Positions 1-9,725 of a stretch of DNA of 58,994 nucleotides are shown here, one piece after another; within the stretch, counting starts at the first letter, position 1; every line of letters begins with the position of its first letter. The position numbers and the translations under genes were made by a program. The stretch covers positions 1 to 58,994 of the forward strand of contig JAPLOU010000063.1 in the NCBI GenBank assembly GCA_026400535.1, in the 5' to 3' direction. The stretch comes from Hyphomicrobiales bacterium. GTDB lineage: Bacteria > Pseudomonadota > Alphaproteobacteria > Rhizobiales > Beijerinckiaceae. The notes under the pieces were generated by a model. It did not search any database, was not told the origin of the DNA, and was given only the letters and a program-made list of their open reading frames with translations.

Positions 1-1035
1 ATCGGCATCCAGCCGGACATCCTGCTGTGCCGCACCGATCGCCTGATTCCGGTCGAGGAACGCCGCAAGCTGGCGCTGTTCTGCAACGTCCGTCCCACCG
101 CCGTGATCGAGGCGCGTGATCTGGGTTCGATCTACGACGTGCCGCTGGCTTACCATGCAGAAGGGCTCGACGACGAGGTGCTGGCAGCCTTCGGCATGGA
201 GGAGGGCGCGCGCGAACCTGACGTCTCCGGCTGGAAGAGCATCTCGGAACGCATTCATGCGCCCGAGGGCGAGGTCACGATTGCTATCGTCGGCAAGTAC
301 ACCGGCATGAAGGACGCCTACAAGTCCCTGATCGAGGCGCTGACCCATGGCGGCATCGCCAACCGGGTCAGGGTAAATCTCGACTGGATCGAGAGCGAGG
401 TATTCGAGAAAGAGGACCCGTCGCCCTTTCTCGAGCATGTTCACGGCATTCTCGTGCCAGGCGGATTCGGAATCCGCGGGGCCGAGGGCAAGATCCGCGC
501 GGCGCAGTTCGCGCGCGAGCGAAAGGTGCCGTTTTTTGGCATTTGCTTCGGCATGCAGATGGCTGTGATCGAAGCGGCCCGTTCACTGGCTGGCGTCGCC
601 GCGGCCAATTCGACGGAGTTCGGTCCGACGACGGAGCCGGTCGTCGGCCTGATGACCGAGTGGATGAAGGGCAACGAACTTGAGACCAGGGCGGCAGGCG
701 GCGATCTGGGCGGGACAATGCGTCTGGGCGCCTATGCCTCGACGCTCGCGCGGGGCTCCCGCATCGCGGGGATCTACGGCTCCACAACGATCTCGGAGCG
801 TCACCGGCACCGTTTCGAAGTCAACATGGGCTATCGGCAGATGCTTGAGGCCAAGGGTCTGAAATTCGCCGGCTTGTCGCCCGATGGCCTCCTGCCGGAA
901 ACGGTCGAATACGAAGACCATCCCTGGTTCATCGGTGTGCAGTACCATCCGGAGTTAAAATCTCGCCCGTTCGAGCCGCATCCGCTCTTCGCCAGCTTCA
1001 TCGACGCCGCGAAGACCCAGAGCCGCCTCGTCTGA
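1..1035 (+). CDS. pyrG: CTP synthase, C-terminal part (gene starts before the window)
   Basis: CTP synthase makes CTP from UTP, ATP and glutamine in the cytoplasm. The frame is open from base 1, so the N-terminal synthase domain lies outside the window and what remains is its end plus the class I glutamine amidotransferase domain. The nucleophile Cys is in GICFGMQ (codon at 544-546), the oxyanion region in [10 protein letters not shown], and the His-Glu of the triad in [10 protein letters not shown] near 940-960. The family more often has GICLGMQ, so F after C is a mild variant. The stop codon overlaps the start of the next gene by one base (TGATG). Confidence 0.97.
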   Translation: MGIQPDILLCRTDRLIPVEERRKLALFCNVRPTAVIEARDLGSIYDVPLAYHAEGLDDEVLAAFGMEEGAREPDVSGWKSISERIHAPEGEVTIAIVGKYTGMKDAYKSLIEALTHGGIANRVRVNLDWIESEVFEKEDPSPFLEHVHGILVPGGFGIRGAEGKIRAAQFARERKVPFFGICFGMQMAVIEAARSLAGVAAANSTEFGPTTEPVVGLMTEWMKGNELETRAAGGDLGGTMRLGAYASTLARGSRIAGIYGSTTISERHRHRFEVNMGYRQMLEAKGLKFAGLSPDGLLPETVEYEDHPWFIGVQYHPELKSRPFEPHPLFASFIDAAKTQSRLV

Positions 1036-1862
1036 TGGCCGGACGCGGCCTCGACCATCTCGTCATAGGCGTCCATGATCTTGACGTAGCAGGCGCTTTC
1101 TACGAGCGGCTCGGCTTCAGGGTCGGCGCGCGCAACCGGCATCCCTGGGGCACGCACAACCGGATCGTGCAGTTCCCCGGCAGCTTTCTGGAATTGATCA
1201 CCGTCGGCGAAGCCAGCCTCATTCCCGAGCACGGCCCCGGGCGCTTTTCGTTTGGGGCCTTCGTACGCGATGCGCTTACGGCAGGCGAGGGCGTCTCGAT
1301 GCTGGTGCTGGAAAGCACGGATGCTGCTGCCGACAACGCCACCTTCCGCGCCTCGGGAATCGGTCAGTTCGAGCCATTCTTCTTTGAACGGCAAGCCAGC
1401 CGCCCCGATGGCAGCACGGTTCGCGTGGCCTTCACGCTGGCCTTTGCCGCTGATCCAGAGGCTCCGGCGCTCGGTTTCTTCGTCTGCCAGCAGCACGAAC
1501 CGCAGAACTTCTGGAATCGGGAGTTCCAGAAACATCCGAACGGGGCCCTGCAGCTCGCAGAGGTGCGAATGGCAGCCCCGCAGCCGGCAAATCACCGCAG
1601 GATCCTCGACCTTTTTTCAGGGGTTGCCGGCTCGGCAACGCCGGATGGCGGGCTCGGTTACCGCCTCCCGCGCGGGCGGATCGAAGTGGTGGAAGCTGGC
1701 ACGGCGCCGGCCTTCGCGGGCTTTGCGGTCACGGTCACTGATCTGGCGGCCATGCGCGACCGGCTTAAGAAAGCAGGCATCCAGTCCAACGATGCCCCGG
1801 ATGGACTTGTCGTACCAGCCGCAGTGGCGCACGGTACAACAATCCTGATCAGGGCTGCATGA
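1035..1862 (+). CDS. VOC-family (glyoxalase-like) protein
   Basis: A 275-residue protein of the vicinal oxygen chelate superfamily. The N-terminus GLDHLVIGVHDLDVAGAFYE followed by LGFRVGARNRHPWGTHN is the typical first beta-alpha-beta module, and ITVGE carries a likely metal-ligand Glu. The length suits the glyoxalase_3-like group. Substrate and reaction cannot be read from the sequence. It is translationally coupled to pyrG through a one-base overlap, and its own stop overlaps an ATG of the following gene. Confidence 0.8.
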   Translation: MAGRGLDHLVIGVHDLDVAGAFYERLGFRVGARNRHPWGTHNRIVQFPGSFLELITVGEASLIPEHGPGRFSFGAFVRDALTAGEGVSMLVLESTDAAADNATFRASGIGQFEPFFFERQASRPDGSTVRVAFTLAFAADPEAPALGFFVCQQHEPQNFWNREFQKHPNGALQLAEVRMAAPQPANHRRILDLFSGVAGSATPDGGLGYRLPRGRIEVVEAGTAPAFAGFAVTVTDLAAMRDRLKKAGIQSNDAPDGLVVPAAVAHGTTILIRAA

Positions 1863-1882
1863 ATCAGGCAGGAGGAGTTGCC

Positions 1883-2287
1883 ATGCTCTATACGTCAATC
1901 CAGGGATTGCCGGATTTCCTGCTGTTCTTCAGTGCTGCGACGGGCCTGACGGCAGCCTATCTTGTCCTGTATACGATCTCGACCACGCACAACGAGTTCG
2001 AGCTGATCCGGCAGAACAACGTGGCAGCCGCCTCGTCCCTCGGCCTCAGCCTGACCGGCTTTGCCCTGCCGCTGTCGAGCGCGATCATCAACGCGAAGAC
2101 CGTGGTCGACCTTCTGGTCTACGGGCTGGTGGCGATCCTGATCCAGATCCTGATCTACTGGCTCGTGCGGCTGCTGTTGCCAAACCTGTCGCAGCGCATC
2201 GCCAACGGCGAAGTAGCGGCCGCGCTGTTTCTCGGCGCGGCATCACTGGCGGCCGGCGTGGTGACGGCCTCCTGCATGGTCTTCTGA
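1883..2287 (+). CDS. DUF350-family inner membrane protein
   Basis: A small integral membrane protein of about 134 residues with four hydrophobic helices, resembling the DUF350 (UPF0719, YjfL-like) family. Recognisable features are TTHNEFELIRQNN after the first helix, AASSLGLSLTGFALPLSSAI in the second, and a short loop RIANGEVAAALFLGA before the last. I chose the ATG at 1883 because AGGAGGAG lies 7 to 8 bases upstream; the ATG at 1859 overlaps the previous stop. The function of the family is unknown. Confidence 0.8.
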   Translation: MLYTSIQGLPDFLLFFSAATGLTAAYLVLYTISTTHNEFELIRQNNVAAASSLGLSLTGFALPLSSAIINAKTVVDLLVYGLVAILIQILIYWLVRLLLPNLSQRIANGEVAAALFLGAASLAAGVVTASCMVF

Positions 2288-2301
2288 ACCGCGCCGGTCG
2301 G

Positions 2302-4479
2302 TCACTCCGCCGCGAGCGCAGTGTCGCGGCCCGGACCTTCCAACTGCTGGAGCAAGAACAACAGCGCGCGGTCATGCAGCACGATCATGCGCTCCTTCGG
2401 CTTCAGCCAGGCCATCGCCTCATCGATCGTCTTCGCGTCTACCAGCTTGGCCTCGGCCATGGCGCGTTCGGTCTCGATTTGGCCGCGCTGCCGCGGCGGC
2501 AGATGCGGCAGCATCCGCTCATGCGCGTCGAACAGGTCGGGGTTCTGGTACAGCGCGAGAAGCCCGTCCGCATCGTCGAAACGCTGGCGGGCAAACTCCG
2601 TTTGCAGTTCGTTTGCACGCGTTGCGATGGCAGGCGGAGCCCCTTCCTCGGGAGTCAGCAGCAGTTTGCGCCGCTTCAGCCAAAGGCCGATGGCAAGCTG
2701 GCCGCTGGCCCATGACAGCGGGATGGCAAGCAGCAGGCCCAGAATCGTCGGAGACATCCAAGCGAACAGTGAGGTTGCGATCAGGAATGCCGTGATGCCG
2801 GTGAAGACGCCGAGCGCGGTATGGGCGCGGTGGCGCCGGACGATGTCCCTGAATGGGATCGAGCCGTCATCTCGGCGCTGCGGATTCCAGCCGGTGTCGC
2901 GACCGGCAATGATCTGGAACACCGAGCCGGACTGGATCACCATCATGATCGGGGCGAGCAGCGCGGACATGACGATTTCGAGAACGGTGGAGATGGTGAG
3001 CCGGATGCCGCCGCCACAGGCCAGCCGCTCGGCCCCGTTGAACAGGGTCAGGAGCCATCCGAAGAGCTTCGGCGCCAGCAGGATCGCCATCGTCAGGCCG
3101 AACAGCGCCAGCGAGCGCTCCGGGTCGAAGCGCGGCCAGACGGGAACCAGCGTGAACTCGTTGGTGAAGTACTCCGGACGGGCATACTTCACCTGCAGCA
3201 CCAGCGCGATGCCGACCACCAGCTGCATAAGCCAGAATGGCGAGGCCAGATACGACATGATCCCGGTGGCGAAATGCTGCCGTGTCGGCCATTTCAGGCC
3301 GCGTGCGAACATGACGCGACCGTGCTGGAGGTTGCCCTGACACCAGCGCCGGTCGCGGGCCGAGAGGTCGATCAACGATGGCGGACTCTCTTCGTAAGAG
3401 CCATGCAGGTCCGGCAGCATGTAGACCGACCAGCCCGCGCGGCGGATCAGGGCCGCCTCCACGAAGTCATGGCTCAGGATGTGACCGCCGAAGGGCGGCT
3501 TGCCCTTGAGGTCGGGCAGCCCGCAATGGGCCGCGAAGGCTGCGGTGCGGATGATGGCGTTGTGACCCCAGTAGTTGCAGTCCCGCCCGGCCCATTGTGC
3601 CAGACCCGTGGCGATCACCGGGCCATAGACGCGGGCCGCGAATTGCTGGAGGCGCGCGAACAGCGTGTTGCGGTTGATGATCAGCGGCAGCGACTGAATG
3701 ATGCCGGCATCGGGATCAGCTTCCATCGCTGCAGCAAGACGGACGATGCAATAGCCGGTCATCAGGCTGTCGGCGTCGAGCACGACCATGTGCTCGTAGT
3801 GTCCGCCCCAGCGCGTCACGAAGTCAGCAATGTTTCCGGCCTTGCGGTGATGGTTCTTGGGGCGGTGCCGGTAGTACAGACGGGAATCCGGTCCCAGCCG
3901 CTCGCGCAACGCGAGAAAAGCGCGCTCCTCCGCCACCCAGACATCCGGATTGGTGGTGTCTGACAGGACGAAATAGTCGAAATTGTCACCGAGCCCGGTT
4001 GCGTCGACCGACTCGCGGATAGCGGCGATCGCCGCAAAGGTCCGCGCAGTCGATTCATTGTAGATCGGCATCACGATCACGGTTCGCCTGGAAAGCGACG
4101 TGGCGCGCGCGGTTGCGGGCTCGCGGAACAGCAGGACCAGAAAGCCGAGCGCTGAGCTGGAGAAGGCAAGGGCGATCCACGAGAAATTCACCGTGAAGAG
4201 CGCCAGAAGGATGTACTGCAACGATGTCGTGCGGCTGACCGACACGACCTCGTACATCTCGCGCACGCCATAGGCCGTCAGTAGGAATGCCACGCCGAAG
4301 ACGAACAGGCGCGAGAACCACGGCGTCTTCCACGCGCGTGGCTGGCTCCGTGGCCGCTCCTCGCTGCGCGCCCAGCGGCCCAGCGACTGCGTCGGCATCA
4401 CCAGGCGGTTTTCCGGCGGCAGCGCGGCGACCTGATTAGCGGCGACGAGGGCGGGTTTGTGACCCACTACGGCGTCCAT
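2302..4479 (-). CDS. opgH: Glucans biosynthesis glucosyltransferase OpgH (MdoH)
   Basis: Inner membrane glycosyltransferase that polymerises glucose from UDP-glucose into the backbone of osmoregulated periplasmic glucans. The 725 residues contain an N-terminal membrane region (around residues 50-120), a cytoplasmic GT2 domain and a C-terminal block of membrane helices. GT2 motifs are VIVMPIYNE, the metal-binding VVLDADSLMTG and the acceptor/catalytic segment DRRWCQGNLQHGR. It is shorter than the E. coli protein (about 850), mainly at the N-terminus, as in many alphaproteobacteria. The start overlaps the end of opgG by 13 bases, so the two are one transcript. Confidence 0.95.
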   Translation of the reverse strand: MDAVVGHKPALVAANQVAALPPENRLVMPTQSLGRWARSEERPRSQPRAWKTPWFSRLFVFGVAFLLTAYGVREMYEVVSVSRTTSLQYILLALFTVNFSWIALAFSSSALGFLVLLFREPATARATSLSRRTVIVMPIYNESTARTFAAIAAIRESVDATGLGDNFDYFVLSDTTNPDVWVAEERAFLALRERLGPDSRLYYRHRPKNHHRKAGNIADFVTRWGGHYEHMVVLDADSLMTGYCIVRLAAAMEADPDAGIIQSLPLIINRNTLFARLQQFAARVYGPVIATGLAQWAGRDCNYWGHNAIIRTAAFAAHCGLPDLKGKPPFGGHILSHDFVEAALIRRAGWSVYMLPDLHGSYEESPPSLIDLSARDRRWCQGNLQHGRVMFARGLKWPTRQHFATGIMSYLASPFWLMQLVVGIALVLQVKYARPEYFTNEFTLVPVWPRFDPERSLALFGLTMAILLAPKLFGWLLTLFNGAERLACGGGIRLTISTVLEIVMSALLAPIMMVIQSGSVFQIIAGRDTGWNPQRRDDGSIPFRDIVRRHRAHTALGVFTGITAFLIATSLFAWMSPTILGLLLAIPLSWASGQLAIGLWLKRRKLLLTPEEGAPPAIATRANELQTEFARQRFDDADGLLALYQNPDLFDAHERMLPHLPPRQRGQIETERAMAEAKLVDAKTIDEAMAWLKPKERMIVLHDRALLFLLQQLEGPGRDTALAAE

Positions 4480-6011
4480 CGGGTCAGCCAGGTTTCTGAA
4501 ATCGGTTTGCCGCCCGCTTCAAGCTGCAGACGCAGTTCGCACGCGCTTTCGGCGCCCGGATCAAGCTCGAAGGCGACCCGCATGGTGCGCCGTTCGGGAT
4601 AGTGTACGAAGCGCATGGTGAGAATAGTACCCGGAGTGGCCGAAAGTACCACCTTCACATTCTGGCCCAGCGAAACATCCCCCAACATGTCGCCCGTAAA
4701 ATCGACGAAAAACCGGCGGCGCCGTCCGCCGGAGCCCCGTCCTTGCCGCGTCAGGCGCGCAATCGCCACCGGCGGCGTCTCCGGCGGCTGCCAGCACCAG
4801 TTCTGACGGTAGGCAACTGTTGTCTCAGAACCTGCGGGCAGCGGCTGACGCGGCCTCCAGTGTGTGATGATATTGTCGTTGATCTCTGAATCGGTAGGCA
4901 CTTCCAGCAGTTGCACGGTGCCCGCGCCCCAATCACCGAGCGGCTCAGTCCAGATCGAGGGGCGCAGTTCGAAGCGCTGGTCGTCATCCTGGAAGGCGCC
5001 GTACTCGCGCTCGCGCTGCACAAGCCCAAAGCCGCGGGGATTGTGGTCGATGAAGGCGGAAATCTGCAACTGCTCGGGGTTGTTGAGCGGGCGGTAAACC
5101 CATTCTTCCGAGCCGGTCCGCATCTGCAGGCCAGACACCTCGTGCACTGCGGGTCTGACGTCGTCGAAAACCCTGCGTCGCTGCGGCGCAAACAGGAAGT
5201 TGCCCATCATTCCGCCAAAGCCGACATTGTCGAGTTGGACCCGCGCAAACACCGTCAACTCGACATCGTTGATCGTCACATCGCCCGGGCGCAGCGTCAT
5301 GCGGATCGCAGCCGTCGCACTGTCGGAGTCGATCAGTCCGTGAACCACGAAGGTCGTGGCGGCAGGCCCGGGTCGCTCGATCCAGAAGCCGCGGAAATAC
5401 GGCACCTCTTCGCCCCGCTGCTCGCCTGGCCGCAGCACGAGCGAACGCGCCACCGCGCCCATCAACTGGCCCCTGGCCACGGCCCTGAAGAACGTCGCGC
5501 CCTGGAACACCGCCGCTTCCAGCAGCCGGTCATTGCCGAAATGAAGCCTGAACCCCGAAAAGCCCAGATCGTTCGTGGTCGCGGGAACCGGCGTTCGTCC
5601 GTAGTCGAAGCGGAACTTCTCGAAGCCGATGCGACGACTGATGCCGTCCTCGACCACGAAGATCTGTACCTGGTTATTGAAAACACCGCCCCGGTGCAGC
5701 GGTTCGACGGCAAAGCCGCGCTGCTCTCCGGCCCAGATCCAGTTCGTCGGCTGCATCCGGATAGCACCAATCGCGTCCATCGACAGCGACCCGAGGCCGT
5801 CCGGAAGATCGGTCGGATTGGGCGCCATCGGGCGCTTTGCCAGAGCGCGCGCCACGTCCGGAACCGTCATCGCCGAAAAGCGTTGGCCATCGCCCAAAGG
5901 CCCCGGAAAGGTGATCGATCCGTTCTGCTGGGCAGACACGGGCAGAGCGGCCAGGGCGCAGGCCGCACCAAGGCCAGTAAGCGCATCTCGCCGCGTGAAG
6001 TCGATGGCCAT
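4467..6011 (-). CDS. opgG: Periplasmic glucan biosynthesis protein OpgG/OpgD family
   Basis: A 514-residue exported protein that acts with OpgH to shape or branch osmoregulated periplasmic glucans. The N-terminus FTRRDALTGLGAACALAA ending in LPVSA is a twin-arginine signal peptide, a trait more often linked to OpgD than OpgG, so the exact subfamily is open. Family signatures are DYGRTPVP, GFSGFRLHFGN, FVARGQLMGAVARSL-type segments, and the C-terminal beta-sandwich with TWLTRW at the end. It is first in a two-gene operon with opgH, with 13 bases of overlap. Confidence 0.93.
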   Translation of the reverse strand: MAIDFTRRDALTGLGAACALAALPVSAQQNGSITFPGPLGDGQRFSAMTVPDVARALAKRPMAPNPTDLPDGLGSLSMDAIGAIRMQPTNWIWAGEQRGFAVEPLHRGGVFNNQVQIFVVEDGISRRIGFEKFRFDYGRTPVPATTNDLGFSGFRLHFGNDRLLEAAVFQGATFFRAVARGQLMGAVARSLVLRPGEQRGEEVPYFRGFWIERPGPAATTFVVHGLIDSDSATAAIRMTLRPGDVTINDVELTVFARVQLDNVGFGGMMGNFLFAPQRRRVFDDVRPAVHEVSGLQMRTGSEEWVYRPLNNPEQLQISAFIDHNPRGFGLVQREREYGAFQDDDQRFELRPSIWTEPLGDWGAGTVQLLEVPTDSEINDNIITHWRPRQPLPAGSETTVAYRQNWCWQPPETPPVAIARLTRQGRGSGGRRRRFFVDFTGDMLGDVSLGQNVKVVLSATPGTILTMRFVHYPERRTMRVAFELDPGAESACELRLQLEAGGKPISETWLTRWTP

Positions 6012-6216
6012 AGAAGGAATTCTGCTGACGCCAACAGGAATTGATTGGGACCGCTCTTAGCACGCTTTGCGCCATCCACCAGTGTCGTTTGAGTTCGGGA
6101 CATCTGTGAATTAGAACCAACTGGCGCATCGGTTCGGGCGAATCAAGAAACGCCACGAGCTGCTGCGCAACGCAATCGACGCGTGAAAGCCCCAAGAAGC
6201 CAGGACCCGTTCCGAT

Positions 6217-7578
6217 ATGCCCGACGATAATTCCGCCCGAAGCTGCCTGGCCATCGTACTCGCGGCCGGCGAGGGCACCCGCATGAAGTCGTCTGTGCCG
6301 AAGGTTCTTCACCGCATCGCTGGTCGCAGCATGCTCGGCCATGTGATGGCAGCTGTCGCCGACGCCGGTGCGAGCCATGTCGCGGTGGTCATCGGTCCTG
6401 GCCGGGATGACGTGGCCGGCGAGGCGGCCGCCGCCATCCCCGGCGCCGAAACTTTCGTACAGCGCGACCGTCTCGGCACCGCCCACGCCGTGCTGGCCGC
6501 CCGCGCAGCGCTGGAGCGCGGTCATGACGATGTGATCGTGGCCTTTGCCGATACGCCGCTGGTCACGGCCGCAACCTTCGCACGCCTGCGCACGGCGCTC
6601 GCCAACGGCGGTGCGGTCGTCGGGCTTGGGTTCGAGGCGGCCGATCCGAGCGGCTATGGCCGGATGATCGTGGCTGGCGAAACGCTGGAAGGGATTGTCG
6701 AGGACAAGGACGCAACCGAGGCGCAGCGCCGCATAACCTTGTGCAATGCCGGCCTGCTGGCCCTGTCGGGACGGCACGCGCTGGAGATCCTGTCGCGCAT
6801 CGGCAACGCCAATGCGCAGAAGGAATTCTACCTCACGGATGCGCCTGCCATTGCCCGCACCATGGGCCTCAGCTCGCGGGTCCTGACCGCACCCGAGAGC
6901 GAGGTGCAGGGTGTCAACGACCGGGTTCAGCTTGCCGCCGCCGAAGCGGCCATGCAGTCACGGTTGCGGACGGCCGCAATGCGGGCGGGCGTCACCATGC
7001 TCGACCCATCCTCGGTCTATCTCAGTCACGACACGAAGATTGGCCGCGATGTGATTGTTGAACCACATGTTTTCTTTGGAACAAAGGTTACTGTCGAGGA
7101 TGCGGTGGTCATCCACGCCTGCTCGCATCTCGAAGGCGCGCGCATTGGCGCGGGAGCGAGCGTTGGCCCTTTCGCCCGTCTGCGTCCGGGCACCGATCTC
7201 GGCGAGAGGGTCAAGGTCGGGAACTTCGTCGAGATCAAGGCCACGACGCTGGGCAGTGGGGCGAAGGTGAGCCACCTGACCTATCTCGGCGACGCAGCAG
7301 TGGGCGCCGGGGCGAACATCGGAGCCGGGACCATTACATGCAACTATGATGGCTATGCCAAGAACCGTACCGTGATCGGCGAGGGTGCCTTTATCGGCTC
7401 CAACTCATCGCTCGTCGCGCCTGTAACCGTGGCCGCTGGCGGCTATGTGGGTTCGGGGACAGTGGTGACGAAGAACGTTCCGTCTGGCGCACTTGCTGTC
7501 GGCCGGGCGCGTCAGACCAATATCGACGGTTGGGCCGACGCCTTCCACGTCAGGAACCGGGACCGCAACAAAACCTGA
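6217..7578 (+). CDS. glmU: Bifunctional UDP-GlcNAc pyrophosphorylase / glucosamine-1-phosphate acetyltransferase GlmU
   Basis: Catalyses the last two steps to UDP-N-acetylglucosamine. The N-terminal uridyltransferase domain begins LAIVLAAGEGTRMKSSVPKVLH (residues 10-30), with the QxDRLGTAHA and FADTPLV motifs. The C-terminal half is a left-handed beta-helix of hexapeptide repeats, with GAGANIGAGTITCNYDG and IGSNSSLVAPVTV typical of the acetyltransferase. The length of 453 residues is normal. It sits directly before glmS, the preceding enzyme of the pathway, in the same direction; the 184-base gap could hold a separate promoter. Confidence 0.98.
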   Translation: MPDDNSARSCLAIVLAAGEGTRMKSSVPKVLHRIAGRSMLGHVMAAVADAGASHVAVVIGPGRDDVAGEAAAAIPGAETFVQRDRLGTAHAVLAARAALERGHDDVIVAFADTPLVTAATFARLRTALANGGAVVGLGFEAADPSGYGRMIVAGETLEGIVEDKDATEAQRRITLCNAGLLALSGRHALEILSRIGNANAQKEFYLTDAPAIARTMGLSSRVLTAPESEVQGVNDRVQLAAAEAAMQSRLRTAAMRAGVTMLDPSSVYLSHDTKIGRDVIVEPHVFFGTKVTVEDAVVIHACSHLEGARIGAGASVGPFARLRPGTDLGERVKVGNFVEIKATTLGSGAKVSHLTYLGDAAVGAGANIGAGTITCNYDGYAKNRTVIGEGAFIGSNSSLVAPVTVAAGGYVGSGTVVTKNVPSGALAVGRARQTNIDGWADAFHVRNRDRNKT

Positions 7579-7762
7579 ATTGGCTTGCTGGACTGGGTTC
7601 GTCGGCCTTTTTGCGTTTAACTGCACAGGCAGCCAGTTCTTTCACAACTGTTTAATCAATGTGATTGGTGATCATCCGGCGAAGCATCTAGCTCTGCGCT
7701 GACGTTCACTGAGCCAGTGCCGTAACGGGCGTGTGGCGAAATCATCAAGGATGATCGCGACG

Positions 7763-9592
7763 ATGTGCGGCATTGTTGGAATTCTTGGCAAGAACCCCGT
7801 TGCACTCGATGTGGTGGAGGCGCTGCGTCGCCTCGAATATCGTGGTTATGATTCAGCCGGCGTCGCCACGCTCGAAAACGGCAAGCTCACGCGCTGCCGT
7901 GCCGAAGGAAAACTGCGCAATCTCGAAACAAAGCTCTCGAAGGAGCCTCTGAGCGGGCTGATCGGCATCGGCCACACGCGCTGGGCCACCCATGGCCGGC
8001 CGAGCGTCTCCAATGCCCACCCGCACGCGACCGACAAGCTGGCCGTTGTCCACAACGGCATCATCGAGAATTTCGCTGAATTCCGCGCCGAACTGGAGGC
8101 TGACGGGTTCCGGTTTGAATCCGAGACCGACACCGAGGTGGTCGCTCATCTGGTCACGCGCGAGATGAACCGTGGCCTTAAGCCGGTGGAGGCTGTAGGC
8201 GCAATCCTGCCGAAGCTACGGGGTGCGTTTGCGCTGGCCTTCCTGTTTTCGGGAGAAGAGGACCTGCTGATCGGCGCGCGCAACGGCCCCCCGTTGGCTG
8301 TCGGCATCGGCGACGGCGAGATGTATCTGGGGTCGGACGCCTTTGCGCTGGCGCCCTTCACCACCATGATCGCCTATCTGGAGGATGGTGACTGGGCGAT
8401 CCTGCACCGCAACTCAGTAGAGTTCCGCAATGTCGATGGCCAGGTCGTCAACCGGCAGGCCCAGATGGTCGCCGCCGGCGCTGCGCTTGTCGACAAGGGC
8501 AATCACCGCCATTTCATGGCCAAGGAGATTCACGAGCAGCCCGAGGTCGTCACCCATACGCTGACAACCTATATCGACATGGTCTCGCGCAAGGTACGCA
8601 TGCCCTTCAGCGAGACCCTCGACTGGAGCAAGGTCGACCGGTTGACCATGTCGGCCTGCGGCACGGCCTATCTTGCCGGCCTGACGGCCCGATACTGGTT
8701 CGAGAGCCTGGCGCGCCTGCCCGTTGAGATCGACGTGGCCTCCGAGTTCCGCTACCGCGAGCCGCCGATGCCGGCCAGCAATGGCGTGGCGATGTTCCTG
8801 TCGCAGTCCGGCGAGACCGCCGACACGCTCGCCTCGCTGCGCTACGCCAAGAGCCAGAACCAGACGATCCTGTCGGTGGTCAACGTTCCGACCTCCACCA
8901 TCGCCCGTGAAAGCCACATTGTCGCTCCGATCACCGCCGGTCCCGAGATCGGCGTTGCCTCGACCAAGGCGTTCTCCTGCAAGCTCGTAACGCTGGCGAG
9001 CCTCGCGATTGCCGCCGGACGCATGCGTGGCGTGATTGATGAGGCGCGCGAGGCCGAACTCGTGCAGGAACTGATCATGCTGCCTGGCCTGATGACACAG
9101 GCACTGAAGACCGAAGTGGACATCTCGCGCCTAGCCCAGAGGCTTGGAAAGGCGAAGGATGTCCTCTACATCGGCCGCGGTACCAGCTTCCCCCTGGCGC
9201 TCGAGGGCGCACTCAAGCTGAAGGAACTGTCCTACATTCACGCCGAAGGCTATGCGGCGGGCGAACTCAAGCACGGCCCGATCGCGCTGATCGACGAGGA
9301 TATGCCGGTCATTGTTGTGGCGCCGCACGACCACCTCTTCGAAAAGACCGCATCGAACATGCATGAGGTCGCCGCGCGCGGGGGGCGCATCATTCTCATC
9401 ACCGACGAAAAGGGCGCCAGCGAGATTTCGATCAAGCCGGACTCGACCATCATCATGCCGACAATGCCCTCGACCTTCACTGCAATGGTCTATGCCATTC
9501 CCGTGCAGTTGATCGCCTATCACACCGCGCTCGGCATGGGCAAGGACGTCGACCAGCCGCGCAATCTGGCCAAATCCGTCACGGTCGAGTAA
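7763..9592 (+). CDS. glmS: Glutamine--fructose-6-phosphate aminotransferase (isomerizing) GlmS
   Basis: Makes glucosamine-6-phosphate from fructose-6-phosphate and glutamine. I set the start at the ATG at 7763 because the enzyme must begin Met-Cys: MCGIVGILGK places the N-terminal nucleophile Cys right after the removed Met. The upstream alternative at 7733 would bury it. The glutaminase domain has YRGYDSAG and HTRWATHG; two SIS domains follow (MSACGTAYLAG, SQSGETADT; IGRGTSFPLALEGALKLKE), and the C-terminus is QPRNLAKSVTVE. It has 609 residues, the usual length. A strong intrinsic terminator follows at 9642-9669. Confidence 0.98.
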   Translation: MCGIVGILGKNPVALDVVEALRRLEYRGYDSAGVATLENGKLTRCRAEGKLRNLETKLSKEPLSGLIGIGHTRWATHGRPSVSNAHPHATDKLAVVHNGIIENFAEFRAELEADGFRFESETDTEVVAHLVTREMNRGLKPVEAVGAILPKLRGAFALAFLFSGEEDLLIGARNGPPLAVGIGDGEMYLGSDAFALAPFTTMIAYLEDGDWAILHRNSVEFRNVDGQVVNRQAQMVAAGAALVDKGNHRHFMAKEIHEQPEVVTHTLTTYIDMVSRKVRMPFSETLDWSKVDRLTMSACGTAYLAGLTARYWFESLARLPVEIDVASEFRYREPPMPASNGVAMFLSQSGETADTLASLRYAKSQNQTILSVVNVPTSTIARESHIVAPITAGPEIGVASTKAFSCKLVTLASLAIAAGRMRGVIDEAREAELVQELIMLPGLMTQALKTEVDISRLAQRLGKAKDVLYIGRGTSFPLALEGALKLKELSYIHAEGYAAGELKHGPIALIDEDMPVIVVAPHDHLFEKTASNMHEVAARGGRIILITDEKGASEISIKPDSTIIMPTMPSTFTAMVYAIPVQLIAYHTALGMGKDVDQPRNLAKSVTVE

Positions 9593-9641
9593 GATCGCAT
9601 CGCCAGAGGCTCGCCGGCAAGCGACAATCTTGAGCAACAAG

Positions 9642-9669
9642 GGTGACCCATAAGGGCGTCACCTTTTTT
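9642..9669 (+). terminator. Intrinsic terminator of glmS
   Basis: GGTGAC at 9642-9647 pairs with GTCACC at 9658-9663, with a CC/GG inner pair around an ATAA loop, and is followed at once by six T residues (9664-9669). The layout is a classical factor-independent terminator, placed about 50 bases after the glmS stop. Confidence 0.85.
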
Positions 9670-9725
9670 GTTTCAGGCCATGATGGACTGTAACATGACC
9701 CTTCGTGCAAAGGCGGCCAGCACCT

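Noticed and set aside
2821..3963. Long plus-strand open frame of 380 codons
   Set aside because: It is antisense to opgH, which has clear motifs. Its translation is low-complexity and matches no family, as expected in high-GC DNA.
4911..6044. Plus-strand open frame of 377 codons
   Set aside because: Antisense to opgG; His/Arg/Gln-rich translation with no recognisable domain.
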